Shown here one piece after another: positions 48,816 to 60,889 of a DNA stretch of 64,000 nt; positions within the stretch are counted from its first letter, which is position 1, and each line of letters begins with the position of its first letter. A program made the translations under genes and the position numbers. The notes under the pieces were generated by a model. That model searched no databases and was not told the DNA's origin. It worked only from the letters and a program-made list of their open reading frames with translations. Source of the DNA: Saposhnikovia divaricata (Eukaryota > Streptophyta > Magnoliopsida > Apiales > Apiaceae); contig CM071599.1 of the NCBI GenBank assembly GCA_036435485.1, positions 6,598,803-6,662,802 of the forward strand, given 5' to 3'.

Positions 48816-49239
48816 TATTCAGTATCTACAATGTTAAAAGCACATAATAAACATTAGATTGTCCGAGTTATTATTATTATGTTCAAATGATTATGATATA
48901 TTCATAATATATCTCCCACTATTTTTATCAAATTAATAGCCCTTACTATTAAATCGGAAAGAATATCCCATAAATCTTTCTAGTGAGCCAAGATCCATAT
49001 TTCGTCATATCCTAAGTCAATCACTGGTAGTCCTTAAAACATGATTATTTAGGTAGACAACAGTTGTCAATTATATCATATATAATTCTTGGATAGTTTG
49101 GTGAACAACAATTGTTCTTGTCTATCTAATAGATTTTGAACCGAACTTTATGCTTCTAAGTTCATAATAATTGAATATAACCGTTTATTTTCACCTTATT
49201 ATGACGACTTAGTTAAGTTAAACCCAATGATACAACGGT

Positions 49240-49261
49240 CGAATATAACCGCTTATATTCG
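49240..49261. other. Hairpin in copia leader (9 bp stem, 4 base loop)
   Basis: Arms cgaatataa and ttatattcg are perfect complements around loop ccgc. Confidence 0.75.
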
Positions 49262-50352
49262 TCACATCTCACCGTGATAGACAGGAGTCCCCTGCCACTG
49301 GCAGTCATTCCCCTTATCGATCTAGGATTTAATGAGTGTTCATTCATTGGAAAGCATCTGATTAAAACTTAATATTTTGTTAAGGGGTTTAGAATTAAAA
49401 CGACCATGATCCCATCATAAAGAGATTCCCAATTTTTTCTTGAATTAAATACTTCAAATCAATATTCATCAATAGTTTGATTTCCAGGTTATTGGAGGAG
49501 TCACAAGTGGCCTCACTTAATACCCAACTTCCTTACAGGTAAAACCTGTTTTTGACAAAATCTCCCCATATCTAAATAATTGAAAATTCGTATCTAATTC
49601 CGTGTTTCATAAACACAGAAATCTCATGATCGTTTGTTCATTTTAAAATCTCGAATCGTTACAGATTTTATCTTGTTTAGCATGGCAAGCATGGTATGGG
49701 TGACGTATCTAATACATGCATACATCATTCTACTCTACACATGCATCATATGTAAAGTGCATCACATAAAATAATATGCTATGGTTATGGCCCAATCCTA
49801 TGCGATTTTTCCAAGCTAATGGAAAAATCAAGGTCAATCTATGGTGGTAATAACTAATTATTACATAATCTCTTGATGCGCTTCCAAAGCTGCCTTGATT
49901 GCCTCCAAGCTCCTCTTGAAACATTTTACAAAAGAACTCGAGTTGCATTCGAGATAAAATAATTACAAAAAGAAAAACGACATGCAAGTCGTATTTAATT
50001 ATTACATACCATAAATTAAAAATTAATAATATAAATTGAAAACTAGGTCTTGGGGCCATAACCATGCATCATGCTCACATAGCAATTAAAAACATCACAT
50101 ATTGTATAATCACAATTTTATACAACATAAATTAAATATGATCAAATCATAAATAATAAAATTAACGCACTTTAATTAAATATTAATCTAGTAATCAAAA
50201 TTACTAATTAATAAAATTTTGCATACTCCAAATTAAACATTAACATTTATAATTTAATCTTAGCATGCAAAACCTGGCAATTTTTTTTTTTAATAAAAAC
50301 AGCAGATACGCATCTTCGGTATGCGCATATGACTTTTTCTGTTAATTCTATG

Positions 50353-50379
50353 AGAAACGCATTCTGCGTATGCGTTTCT
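50353..50379. other. Hairpin in copia leader (10 bp stem, 7 base loop)
   Basis: Arms agaaacgcat and atgcgtttct are perfect complements around loop tctgcgt. The 'atgcg' theme recurs in neighbouring hairpins. Confidence 0.8.
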
Positions 50380-50395
50380 GGTCGAAACCCTAGCA

Positions 50396-50420
50396 GATGC
50401 GCATACTCAGTATGCGCATC
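50396..50420. other. Hairpin in copia leader (10 bp stem, 5 base loop)
   Basis: Arms gatgcgcata and tatgcgcatc are perfect complements around loop ctcag. The related word 'tatgcgcata', itself a 10 bp palindrome, lies about 80 bp to the left near 50319. Confidence 0.8.
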
Positions 50421-50876
50421 ACCTGTACATGCGATTTTTTGCAGATTTTTTCTGAAAACCCAGTTCGTGTTCATCAAAATTTACACTCGATTTTGATTCC
50501 AGACTTTTTATACATACCCACGATTACACAGCAGCAACAACATAATCATATATCTCAGATTCTTGAATGATTTAAAATCAAAACCTAGTAGACACGGGTT
50601 GTATAAACATGTATGTATACGTTTGAGCATGAACTGCACTACTGGTCATCATAATCGACTGCAACTGATATCTTAGACGTTCATATTACAGTTTAATCCC
50701 ATTAAAACAGAATAGGTCATATGGACGCAACAAAACAGACTAAACAGAAGCATGCAGGTCGTGTATGTTCATTAGTACGTAGAGTTCTCGGCCGAAAGAG
50801 AAAAAAAAACAGAACTGGTAATCAAATAACAGATCGTGTGCATCAATATTAACCAGATTATCATATTATACAAGTA

Positions 50877-50888
50877 GCTCTGATGCCA
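50877..50888 (-). promoter_or_regulatory. Primer binding site (initiator tRNA-Met type), copia
   Basis: On the - strand this reads TGGCATCAGAGC one base after the 5' LTR. It matches the initiator tRNA-Met complement except for one base (C for T at position 4). Confidence 0.88.
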
Positions 50889-50889
50889 T

Positions 50890-52398
50890 TGTTGGTTTCG
50901 ATCGCATACACGCAATGAAAACAGTAATTAAAATCGAAACCAAGCCTCGGATCCATGTATAATATATCGATAATCATGGTAGTAAGAATATGTTTACCTT
51001 TTTGAAGCTTTACAATCGTAACAATGATGGAGATGCAAGCCTCCCACGAATATTGAGCGCTCCTCTTCGAAGCCTCCTCTACGGTATCCACACGAACACT
51101 CCAAGAACGATTCTTGTTCGGAAGGGAGGTACTAGCCTCCAATGAAATTATAAGATCTAGTTTTTAGGGTTTTGGTTTTTGGGATGCGGCTCTACTGATT
51201 TTCACGTACTCAAAATCCTTTACCCCATATCTTTATATATAGGATAGTGTAAAGCCAAAAACCCTTGCCAAAAACCTAGCCCAAATATGATAATAAAATC
51301 TAATTCTATTATTCAAATAAATAATTAAGTCAAACTTAATAATTAAAATCATATCTCATATATCTTTGTATTTTATTATAGCTTAATTAAGTCACACTTA
51401 ATTAATATAATAAAATACAACTTATCATTAATTAATTTAAATTCATAATTTAAATTAATTCTTCCTTTAAAATGTTCTATGTGTGTGACCCTGTAGGTTA
51501 TTATTTATTTTGGCAATAATTTTATTTTCCAATAAAATTATAAACAATGAGCGGTATCTAGTAATACATCATTGCTACCCAATTAAATAATAATTAAATC
51601 GTGATTCGATAAACCTTTTGTGATTAATGTTCCCATGTAATATAATCCCTTTAACCAAATATTATAGATTAAACTCGAGGCATGTTTATTGTCATCCTCT
51701 TCATAATTTAATCCGGGTTTACTTGATCCATGAGTAGACTATTAATAACAAATCATTATTTGAGCACGGCCATGCATTTTATAGTCTCACTCAAGCAAGA
51801 GGCCAATAATATCTCTCCTAATAATAGGAGGGTTAAATCCTTTATCTATCATTCATATTTCTCATACGATTCACAATATACCCGATGTCCACTTTTATCA
51901 TTACCCGGTCAAAGGTAACTTTTAATGTAGTCAAAGTATATTATCCTCATATAGAAATATAATGATCTCAAGTCAAAGGATCATTACACCATTATCACTG
52001 TGAGTCTTTCTTATGACATAATTAACATGAAGAATCTCACGGTGGGTCTGTCCAGTACCATGTACCCTACATGTACCTATGTATTGACTTTAGTATCTCC
52101 ATACTTATAACCAATGAGATGTGGTTATCAGTCAAAAACATACTAGTCTATATATGTATTATTATTGTCCTGTATAATAATACTCGACTAGGGACCTTTA
52201 AGAATATGATATTATATAATCTCAAATTCAAGTTTGTAAACTTAAACTATATAATGTGTATCATTATTCTAAGGACATTTATTATGCTAACAAATATCGC
52301 AGTAATTAGAGTCATAATAAATACATTTATTTAATAATCAAATGACATAATGTTTATTTAAGAAACAATGTATTGCCTCTAGGGCACCTACACTAACA
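50890..52398 (-). repeat. 5' LTR of the copia element (right copy, 1509 bp)
   Basis: This LTR drives transcription of the element leftwards. Ends are TG...CA and it adjoins the right TSD. It differs from the left LTR by only about three substitutions. A clear TATA box lies at 51230-51243, leaving about 310 bp for R-U5 before the PBS. Confidence 0.95.
51230..51243 (-). promoter_or_regulatory. TATA box of the copia 5' LTR
   Basis: On the - strand this reads CCTATATATAAAGA. A start site near 51200 is expected from normal TATA spacing, but is not visible directly. Confidence 0.65.
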
Positions 52399-52403
52399 CT
52401 AAC
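52399..52403. repeat. Right target site duplication CTAAC (copia)
   Basis: This is an exact repeat of 44087-44091. The D monomer then resumes with 'cactttgagg'. Confidence 0.95.
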
Positions 52404-54689
52404 CACTTTGAGGATTATCCGAAAACCGAGTTTCGATCATAACCGCTCCGATTCAGGTTCGAACCGCGTCAAATAAAATTTTGTTGAATTTTAATAACCC
52501 ATAGGAACAAAATATGTAAAAATATCCATAAAATTGTCCGACTTGATTTTTAACAATATCCCGTGTACTAACCCCTTTGAGAAATTTCCGAAAACCGAGT
52601 TTCGATCATATCAGCTCCGATTCCGGTCCGAACTTCTTCAAATAAAATTTCGTTGAATTCCAATAACCCATAGGAACTAAATATGTAAAAATATCCACCA
52701 AATGGGCCGACTCCATTTTTAACAATAACCCGTATGCTAACACCTTTTTAGGATTATCTGAAAACCGAGTTTCGATCATATCAGCTCCGATTCGGGTCCG
52801 AATTGCGTCAAATAAAATTTCATTGAATTCCGAAAACCCATAAGAACAAAATATGTAAAAATATCCATAAAATGGTTCGACTCGATTTTTAACAATATCC
52901 CGTGTACTAACCCCTTTGAGGATTATTCGAAAACCGAGTTTCAGTCATTTCAGCCCCGATTCAGGTCCGAACGGCACCAAATAAAATTTCACTGAATTCC
53001 AATAACCCATAGGAACAAAATATGTAAAAATATCCACATAATGGTCCGACTTGATTTTTAACAATATCCCGTGTACTAACCCCTTTGAGAATTTTCCGAA
53101 AACCGAGTTTCGATCATATTAGCTCCGATTCCGGTCCAAACTTTGTCAAATAAAATTTCATTGAATTCCAATAACCCATAGGAACAAAATATGTAAAAAT
53201 ATCCACAAAATGGTCTGACTCAATTTTTAACAATATCCCGGTACTAACCCCTTTGAAGATTATCCAAAAATCGAGTTTTGACTATATCAGCTCCGATTCA
53301 GTTCCGAATCACGTCAAATAAAATTTCATTGAATTCCAATAACCCATAGGAACAAAATATGTAAAAATATCCCTAAAATGGTCCGACTCGATTTTTAACA
53401 ATATCCCGTGTACTAACCACTTTGAGGATTATCCGAAAACCGAGTTTCGATCATAACAGCTCCGATTCAGGTTCGAACCGCGTCAAATAAAATTTTGTTG
53501 AATTTTAATAACCCGTAGGAACAAAATATGTAAAAATATCCACAAAATTGTCCGACTTGATTTTTAACAATATCCCGCGAACTAACCCCTTTGAGAGTTT
53601 TCCGAAAACCGAGTTTCGATCATATCAGCTCCGATTCCGGTCCGAACTTCTTCAAATAAAATTTCGTTGAATTCCAATAACCCATAGGAACAAAATATGT
53701 AAAAATATCCACCAAATGGGCCGACTCCATTTTTAACAATAACCCGTATGCTAACACCTTTTTAGGATTATCTGAAAACCGAGTTTCGATCATATCAGCT
53801 CCGATTCGGGTCCGAATTGCGTCAAATAAAATTTCATTGAATTCCAAAAACCCATAAGAACAAAATATGTAAAAATATCCATAAAATGGTTCGACTCGAT
53901 TTTTAACAATATCCCGTGTACCAACCCCTTTGAGGATTATTCGAAAACCGAGTTTTGATTATATCAGCTCCGATTCAGGTCCGAATTACGTAAAATAAAA
54001 TTTCACTGAATTCCAATAACCCATAGGAACAACATATGTAAAAATATCCACATAATGGTCCGACTTGATTTTTAACAATATCCCGTGTACTAACCCCTTT
54101 GAGAATTTTCCGAAAACCGAGTTTCGATCATAACAGCTCCGATTCAGGTTCGAACCGCGTCAAATAAAACTTTGTTGAATTTCAATAACCCATAGGAACA
54201 AAATATGTAGAAATATCCACAAAATGGTCCGACTTGATTTTTAACAATATCCCGTGTACTAACCCCTTTGAGAATTTTCCGAAAACCGAGTTTCGGTCAT
54301 ATCAGCTCCGATTCCGGTCCAAACTGCGTCAAATAAAATTTCGTTGAATTCCAATAACCCATAGGAACTAAATATGTAAAAATATCCACCAAATGGGCCG
54401 ACTCGATTTTTAACAATAACCCGTATGCTAACACCTTTTTAGGATTATCTGAAAACCGAGTTTCGTTCATATTAGCTCCGATTCGGGTCCGAATTGCGTC
54501 AAATAAAATTTCATTGAATTCCAATAACCCATAAGAACAAAATATGTAAAAATATCCACAAAATGGTCCGACTTAATTTTTAACAATATCCCGGTACTAA
54601 CCCCTTTAAAGATTATCCAAAAATCGAGTTTTGACTATATCAGCTCCGATTCAGTTCCGAATTACGTCAAATAAAATTTCATTGAATTC

Positions 54690-54866
54690 CAATAACCCAT
54701 AGGAACAAAATATGTAAAAATATCCCTAAAATGGTCCGACTCGATTTTTAACAATATCCCGTGTACTAACCCCTTCGAGAATTTTCCGAAAACCGAGTTT
54801 CGATCATATCAGCTCCGATTCCGGTCCGAACTTCTTCAAATAAAATTTCGTTGAATTCCAATAACC
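54690..54866. repeat. D/E hybrid satellite monomer
   Basis: The front is type D ('ccctaaaatggtccgactcg'), and after 'ctaaccccttcgag' (about 54779) it becomes type E ('aattttccg...ccggtccgaacttcttc'). It shortens the local unit to three monomers (507 bp) between successive F monomers. Confidence 0.75.
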
Positions 54867-55032
54867 CATAGGAACTAAATATGTAAAAATATCCACCAAA
54901 TGGGCCGACTCCATTTTTAACAATAACCCGTATGCTAACACCTTTTTAGGATTATCTGAAAACCGAGTTTCGATAATATCAGCTCCGATTCGGGTCCGAA
55001 TTGCGTCAAATAAAATTTCATTGAATTCCAAA

Positions 55033-57060
55033 AACCCATAAGAACAAAATATGTAAAAATATCCATAAAATGGTTCGACTCGATTTTTAACAATATCCCG
55101 TGTACTAACCCCTTTGAGGATTATTCGAAAACCGAGTTTCAGTCATTTCAGCCCCGATTCAGGTCCGAACGGCACCAAATAAAATTTCACTGAATTCCAA
55201 TAACCCATAGGAACAAAATATGTAAAAATATCCACATAATGGTCCGACTTGATTTTTAACAATATCCCGTGTACTAACCCCTTTGAGAATTTTCCGAAAA
55301 CCGAGTTTCGATCATATCAGCTCCGATTCCGGTCCAAACTGCGTCAAATAAAATTTAGTTGAATTCCAATAACCCATAGGAACAAAATATGTAAAAATAT
55401 CCACAAAATGGTCCGACTCAATTTTTAACAATATCCCGGTACTAACCCCTTTGAAGATTATCCAAAAATCGAGTTTTGACTATATCAGCTCCGATTCAGT
55501 TCCGAATCACGTCAAATAAAATTTCATTGAATTCCAATAACCCATAGGAACAAAATATGTAAAAATATCCCTAAAATGGTCCGACTCGATTTTTAACAAT
55601 ATCCCGTGTACTAACCACTTCGAGGATTATCCGAAAACCGAGTTTCGATCATAACAGCTCCGATTCAGGTTCGAACCGCGTCAAATAAAATTTTGTTGAA
55701 TTTTAATAACCCGTAGGAACAAAATATGTAAAAATATCCACAAAATTGTCCGACTTGATTTTTAACAATATCCCGCGTACTAACCCCTTTGAGAGTTTTC
55801 CGAAAACCGAGTTTCGATCATATCAGCTCCGATTCCGGTCCGAACTTCTTCAAATAAAATTTCGTTGAATTCCAATAACCCATAGGAACTAAATATGTAA
55901 AAATATCCACCAAATGGGCCGACTCCATTTTTAACAATAACCCGTATGCTAACACCTTTTTAGGATTATCTGAAAACCGAGTTTCGATCATATCAGCTCC
56001 GATTAGGGTCCGAATTGCGTCAAATAAAATTTCATTGAATTCCAAAAACCCATAAGAACAAAACATGTAAAAATATCCATAAAATGGTTCGACTCGATTT
56101 TTAACAATATCCCGTGTACTAACCCCTTTGAGGATTATTCGAAAACCGAGTTTCAGTCATTTCTGCCCCGATTCAGGTCCGAACGGCACCAAATAAAATT
56201 TCACTGAATTCCAATAACCCATAGGAACAAAATATGTAAAAATATCCACATAATGGTCCGACTTGATTTTTAACAATATCCCGTGTACTAACCCCTTTGA
56301 GAATTTTCCGAAAACCGAGTTTCGATCATATTGGCTCCGATTCCGGTCCAAATTGCGTCAAATAAAATTTATTTGAATTCAAATAACCCATAGGAACAAA
56401 ATATGTAAAAATATCCACAAAATGGTCCGACTCAATTTTTAACAATATCCCGGTACTAACCCCTTTGAAGATTATCCAAAAATCGAGTTTTGACTATATC
56501 AGCTCCGATTCAGTTCCGAATCACGTCAAATAAAATTTCATTGAATTCCAATAACCCATAGGAACAAAATATGTAAAAATATCCCTAAAATGGTCCGACT
56601 CGATTTTTAACAATATCCCGTGTACTAACCACTTCGAGGATTATCCGAAAACCGAGTTTTGATCATAACAGCTCCGATTCAGGTTCGAACCGCGTCAAAT
56701 AAAATTTTGTTGAATTTTAATAACCCGTAGGAACAAAATATGTAAAAATATCCACAAAATGGTCCGACTTGATTTTTAACAATATCCCGTGTACTAACCC
56801 CTTTGAGAATTTTCCGAAAACCGAGTTTCGATCATATCAGCTCCGATTCCGGTCCGAACTTCGTCAAATAAAATTTCGTTGAATTCCAATAACCCATAGG
56901 AACTAAATATGTAAAAATATCCACCAAATGGGCCGACTCCATTTTTAACAATAACCCGTATGCTAACACCTTTTTAGGATTATCTGAAAACTGAGTTTCG
57001 ATCATATCACCTCCGATTCGGGTCCGAATTGCGTCAAATAAAATTTCATTGAATTCCAAA
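55033..57060. repeat. Two 1014 bp six-monomer HORs
   Basis: 55033-56046 and 56047-57060 follow the canonical A-B-C-D-E-F order. Both D monomers share the private word 'ccacttcgagg' (near 55616 and 56630). Confidence 0.8.
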
Positions 57061-58581
57061 AACCCATATGAACAAAATATGTAAAAATATCCATAAAATG
57101 GTTCGACTCGATTTTTAACAATATCTCGTGTACTAACCCCTTTGAGGATTATTCGAAAACCGAGTTTCAGTCATTTCAGCCCCGATTCAGGTTCCGAACG
57201 GCACCAAATAAAATTTCACTAAATTCCAATAACCCATAGGAACAAAATATGTAAAAATATCCACATAATGGTCCGACTTGATTTTTAACAATATCCCGTG
57301 TACTAACCCCTTTGAGAATTTTCCGAAAACCGAGTTTCGATCAAATCAGCTCCGATTCCGGTCCAAACTGCGTCAAATAAAATTTAGTTGAATTCCAATA
57401 ACCCATAGGAACAAAATATGTAAAAATATCCACAAAATGGTCCGACTCAATTTTTAACAATATCCCGGTACTAACCCCTTTGAAGATTATCCAAAAATCG
57501 AGTTTTGACTATATCAGCTCCGATTCAGTTCCGAATCACGTCAAATAAAATTTCATTGATTTCCAATAACCCATATGAACAAAATATGTAAAAATATCCA
57601 TAAAATGGTTCGACTCGATTTTTAACAATATCCCGTGTACTAACCCCTTTGAGGATTATTCGAAAACCAAGTTTCAGTCATTTCAGCCCCGATTCAGGTC
57701 CGAACGGCACCAAATAAAATTTCACTGAATTCCAATAACCCATAGGAACAAAATATGTAAAAATATCCACATAATGGTCCGACTTGATTTTTAACAATAT
57801 CCCGTGTACTAACCCCTTTGAGAATTTTCTGAAAACCGAGTTTCGATCATATCAGCTCCGATTCCGGTCCAAACTGCGTCAAATAAAATTTAGTTGAATT
57901 CCAATAACCCATAGGAACAAAATATGTAAAAATATCCACAAAATGGTCCGACTCAATTTTTAACAATATCCCGGTACTAACCCCTTTGAAGATTATCCAA
58001 AAATTGAGTTTTGACTATATCAGCTCCGATTCAGTTCCGAATCACGTCAAATAAAATTTCATTGAATTCCAATAACCCATAGGAACAAAATATGTAAAAA
58101 TATCCCTAAAATGGTCCGACTCGATTTTTAACAATATCCCGTGTACTAACCAGTTTGAGGATTATCCGAAAACCGAGTTTCGATCATAACAGCTCCGATT
58201 CAGGTTCGAACCGTGTCAAATAAAATTTTGTTGAATTTTATTAACCCGTAGGAACAAAATATGTAAAAATATCCACAAAATGGTCCGACTTGATTTTTAA
58301 CAATATCCCGTGTACTATCCCCTTTGAGAATTTTCCGAAAACCGAGTTTCGATCATATCAGCTCCGATTCCGGTCCGAACTTCGTCAAATAAAATTTCGT
58401 TGAATTCCAATAACCCATAGGAACTAAATATGTAAAAATATCCACCAAATGGGCCGACTCCATTTTTAACAATAACCTGTATGCTAACACCTTTTTAGGA
58501 TTATCTGAAAACCGAGTTTCGATCATATCAGCTCCGATTCGGGTCCGAATTGCGTCAAATAAAATTTCATTGAATTCCAAA
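57061..58581. repeat. Nine-monomer HOR (A-B-C-A-B-C-D-E-F, 1521 bp)
   Basis: A first A-B-C is followed directly by a new A at about 57565 ('aacccatatgaac'), so D-E-F are skipped. The switch lies at the monomer boundary, inside the conserved end 'tttcattga' to 'aacccata'. Confidence 0.75.
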
Positions 58582-60889
58582 AACCCATAAGAACAAAATA
58601 TGTAAAAATATCCATAAAATGGTTCGACTCGATTTTTAAAAATATCCCGTGTACTAACCCCTTTGAGGATTATTCGAAAACCGAGTTTTGACTATATCAG
58701 CTCCGATTCAGGTCCGAATTACGTAAAATAAAATTTCACTGAATTCCAATAACCCATAGGAACAAAATATGTAAAAATATCCACATAATGGTCCGACTTG
58801 ATTTTTAACAATATCCCGTGTACTAACCCCTTTGAGAATTTTCCGAAAACCGAGTTTCGATCATAACAGCTCCGATTCAGGTTCGAACCGCGTCAAATAA
58901 AACTTTGTTGAATTTCAATAACCCATAGGAACAAAATATGTAAAAATATCCACAAAATGGTCCGACTTGATTTTTAACAATATCCCGTGTACTAACCCCT
59001 TTGAGAATTTTCTGAAAACCGAGTTTCGGTCATATCAGCTCCGATTCCGGTCCAAACTCCGTCAAATAAAATTTCGTTGAATTCCAATAACCCATAGGAA
59101 CTAAATATGTAAAAATATCCACCAAATGGGCCGACTCGATTTTTAACAATAACCCGTATGCTAACACCTTTTTAGGATTATTTGAAAACCGAGTTTCTTT
59201 CATATTAGCTCCGATTCGGGTCCGAATTGCGTCAAATAAAATTTCATTGAATTCCAATAACCCATAAGAACAAAATATGTAAAAATATCCACAAAATGGT
59301 CCGACTCAATTTTTAACAATATCCCGGTACTAACCCCTTTAAAGATTATCCAGAAATCGAGTTTTGACTATATCAGCTCCGATTCAGTTCTGAATCACGT
59401 CAAATAAAATTTCATTGAATTCCAATAACCCATAGGAACAAAATATGTAAAAATATCCCTAAAATGGTCCGACTCGATTTTTAACAATATCCCGTGTACT
59501 AACCACTTTGAGGATTATCCGAAAACCGAGTTTCGATCATAACAGCTCCGATTCAGGTTCGAACCGCGTCAAATAAAATTTTGTTGAATTTTAATAACCC
59601 GTAGGAACAAAATATGTAAAAATATCCACAAAATTGTCCGACTTGATTTTTAACAATATCCCGTGTACTAACCCCTTTGAGAATTTTCCGAAAACCGAGT
59701 TTCGATCATATCAGCTCCGATTCCGGTCCGAACTTCGTCAAATAAAATTTCGTTGAATTCCAATAACCCATAGGAACTAAATATGTAAAAATATCCACCA
59801 AATGGGCCGACTCCATTTTTAACAATAACCCGTATGCTAACACCTTTTTAGGATTATTTGAAAACCGAGTTTCGATCATATCAGCTCCGATTCGGGTCCG
59901 AATTGTGTCAAATAAAATTTCATTGAATTCCAAAAACCCATAAGAACAAAATATGTAAAAATATCCATAAAATGGTTCGACTCGATTTTTAACAATATAC
60001 CGTGTACTAACCCCTTTGAGGATTATTCGAAAACCGAGTTTCAGCATTTCAGCCCCGATTCAGGTCCGAACGGCACCAAATAAAATTTCACTGAATTCCA
60101 ATAACCCATAGGAACAAAATATGTAAAAATATCCACATAATGGTCCGACCTGATTTTTAACAATATCCCGTGTACTAACCCCTTTGAGAATTTTCCGAAA
60201 ACCGAGTTTCGATCATATCAGCTCCGATTCCGGTCCAAACTGCGTCAAATAAAATTTAGTTGAATTCCAATAACCCATAGGAACAAAATATGTAAAAATA
60301 TCCACAAAATGGTCCGACTCAATGTTTAACAATATCCCGGTACTAACCCCTTTGAAGATTATCCAAAAATCGAGTTTTGACTATATCAGCTCCGATTCAG
60401 TTCCGAATCACGTCAAATAAAATTTCATTGAATTCCAATAACCCATAGGAACAAAATATGTAAAAATATCCCTAAAATGGTCCGACTCGATTTTTAACAA
60501 TATCCCGTGTACTAACCACTTTGAGGATTATCCAAAAACCGAGTTTCGATCATAACAGCTCCGATTCAGGTTCGAACCGCGTCAAATAAAATTTTGTTGA
60601 ATTTTAATAACCCGTAGGAACAAAATATGTAAAAATATCCACAAAACGGTCCGACTTGATTTTTAACAATATCCCGTGTACTAACCCCTTTGAGAATTTT
60701 CCGAAAACCGAGTTTCGATAATATCAGCTCCGATTCCGGTCCGAACTTCGTCAAATAAAATTTCGTTGAATTCCAATAACCCATAGGAACTAAATATGTA
60801 AAAATATCCACCAAATGGGCCGACTCCATTTTTAACAATAACCCGTATGCTAACACCTTTTTAGGATTATTTGAAAACCGAGTTTCGAT

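Larger units (their letters stand above)
48816..50876 (-). other. Copia untranslated leader (2.06 kb)
   Basis: AT-rich sequence lies between PBS and pol start. I see no Gag, CCHC or other domain. Open frames at 49730-50065 and 50247-50477 (- strand) have no recognisable features and biased low-complexity composition. The region holds several strong hairpins (49240-49261, 50353-50379, 50396-50420) close to the PBS side, where packaging and dimerisation signals are found in this class. Confidence 0.8.
44092..52398 (-). mobile_element. Complete Ty1/copia LTR retrotransposon lacking gag (Angela/Tork-like)
   Basis: The 8,307 bp element lies on the - strand. It has two 1509 bp LTRs, a PBS beside the right LTR, a polypurine tract beside the left LTR, one open pol frame and a perfect CTAAC TSD. 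The domain order protease-integrase-RT-RNase H defines copia. The clade is suggested by general resemblance of pol and by the LTR start TGTTAGTGTAGG, not by a tree. The internal region between the PBS and protease (about 2.1 kb) does not encode a Gag domain, so the element probably depends on Gag from a relative, as described for BARE2 in cereals. LTRs differ by about three substitutions, so insertion was recent. Confidence 0.95.

Noticed and set aside
49730..50065. 111-codon - strand frame in the copia leader as possible gag
   Set aside because: No capsid-like or CCHC features, composition typical of translated AT-rich leader; wrong place relative to the in-frame Gag-like start at 48815.
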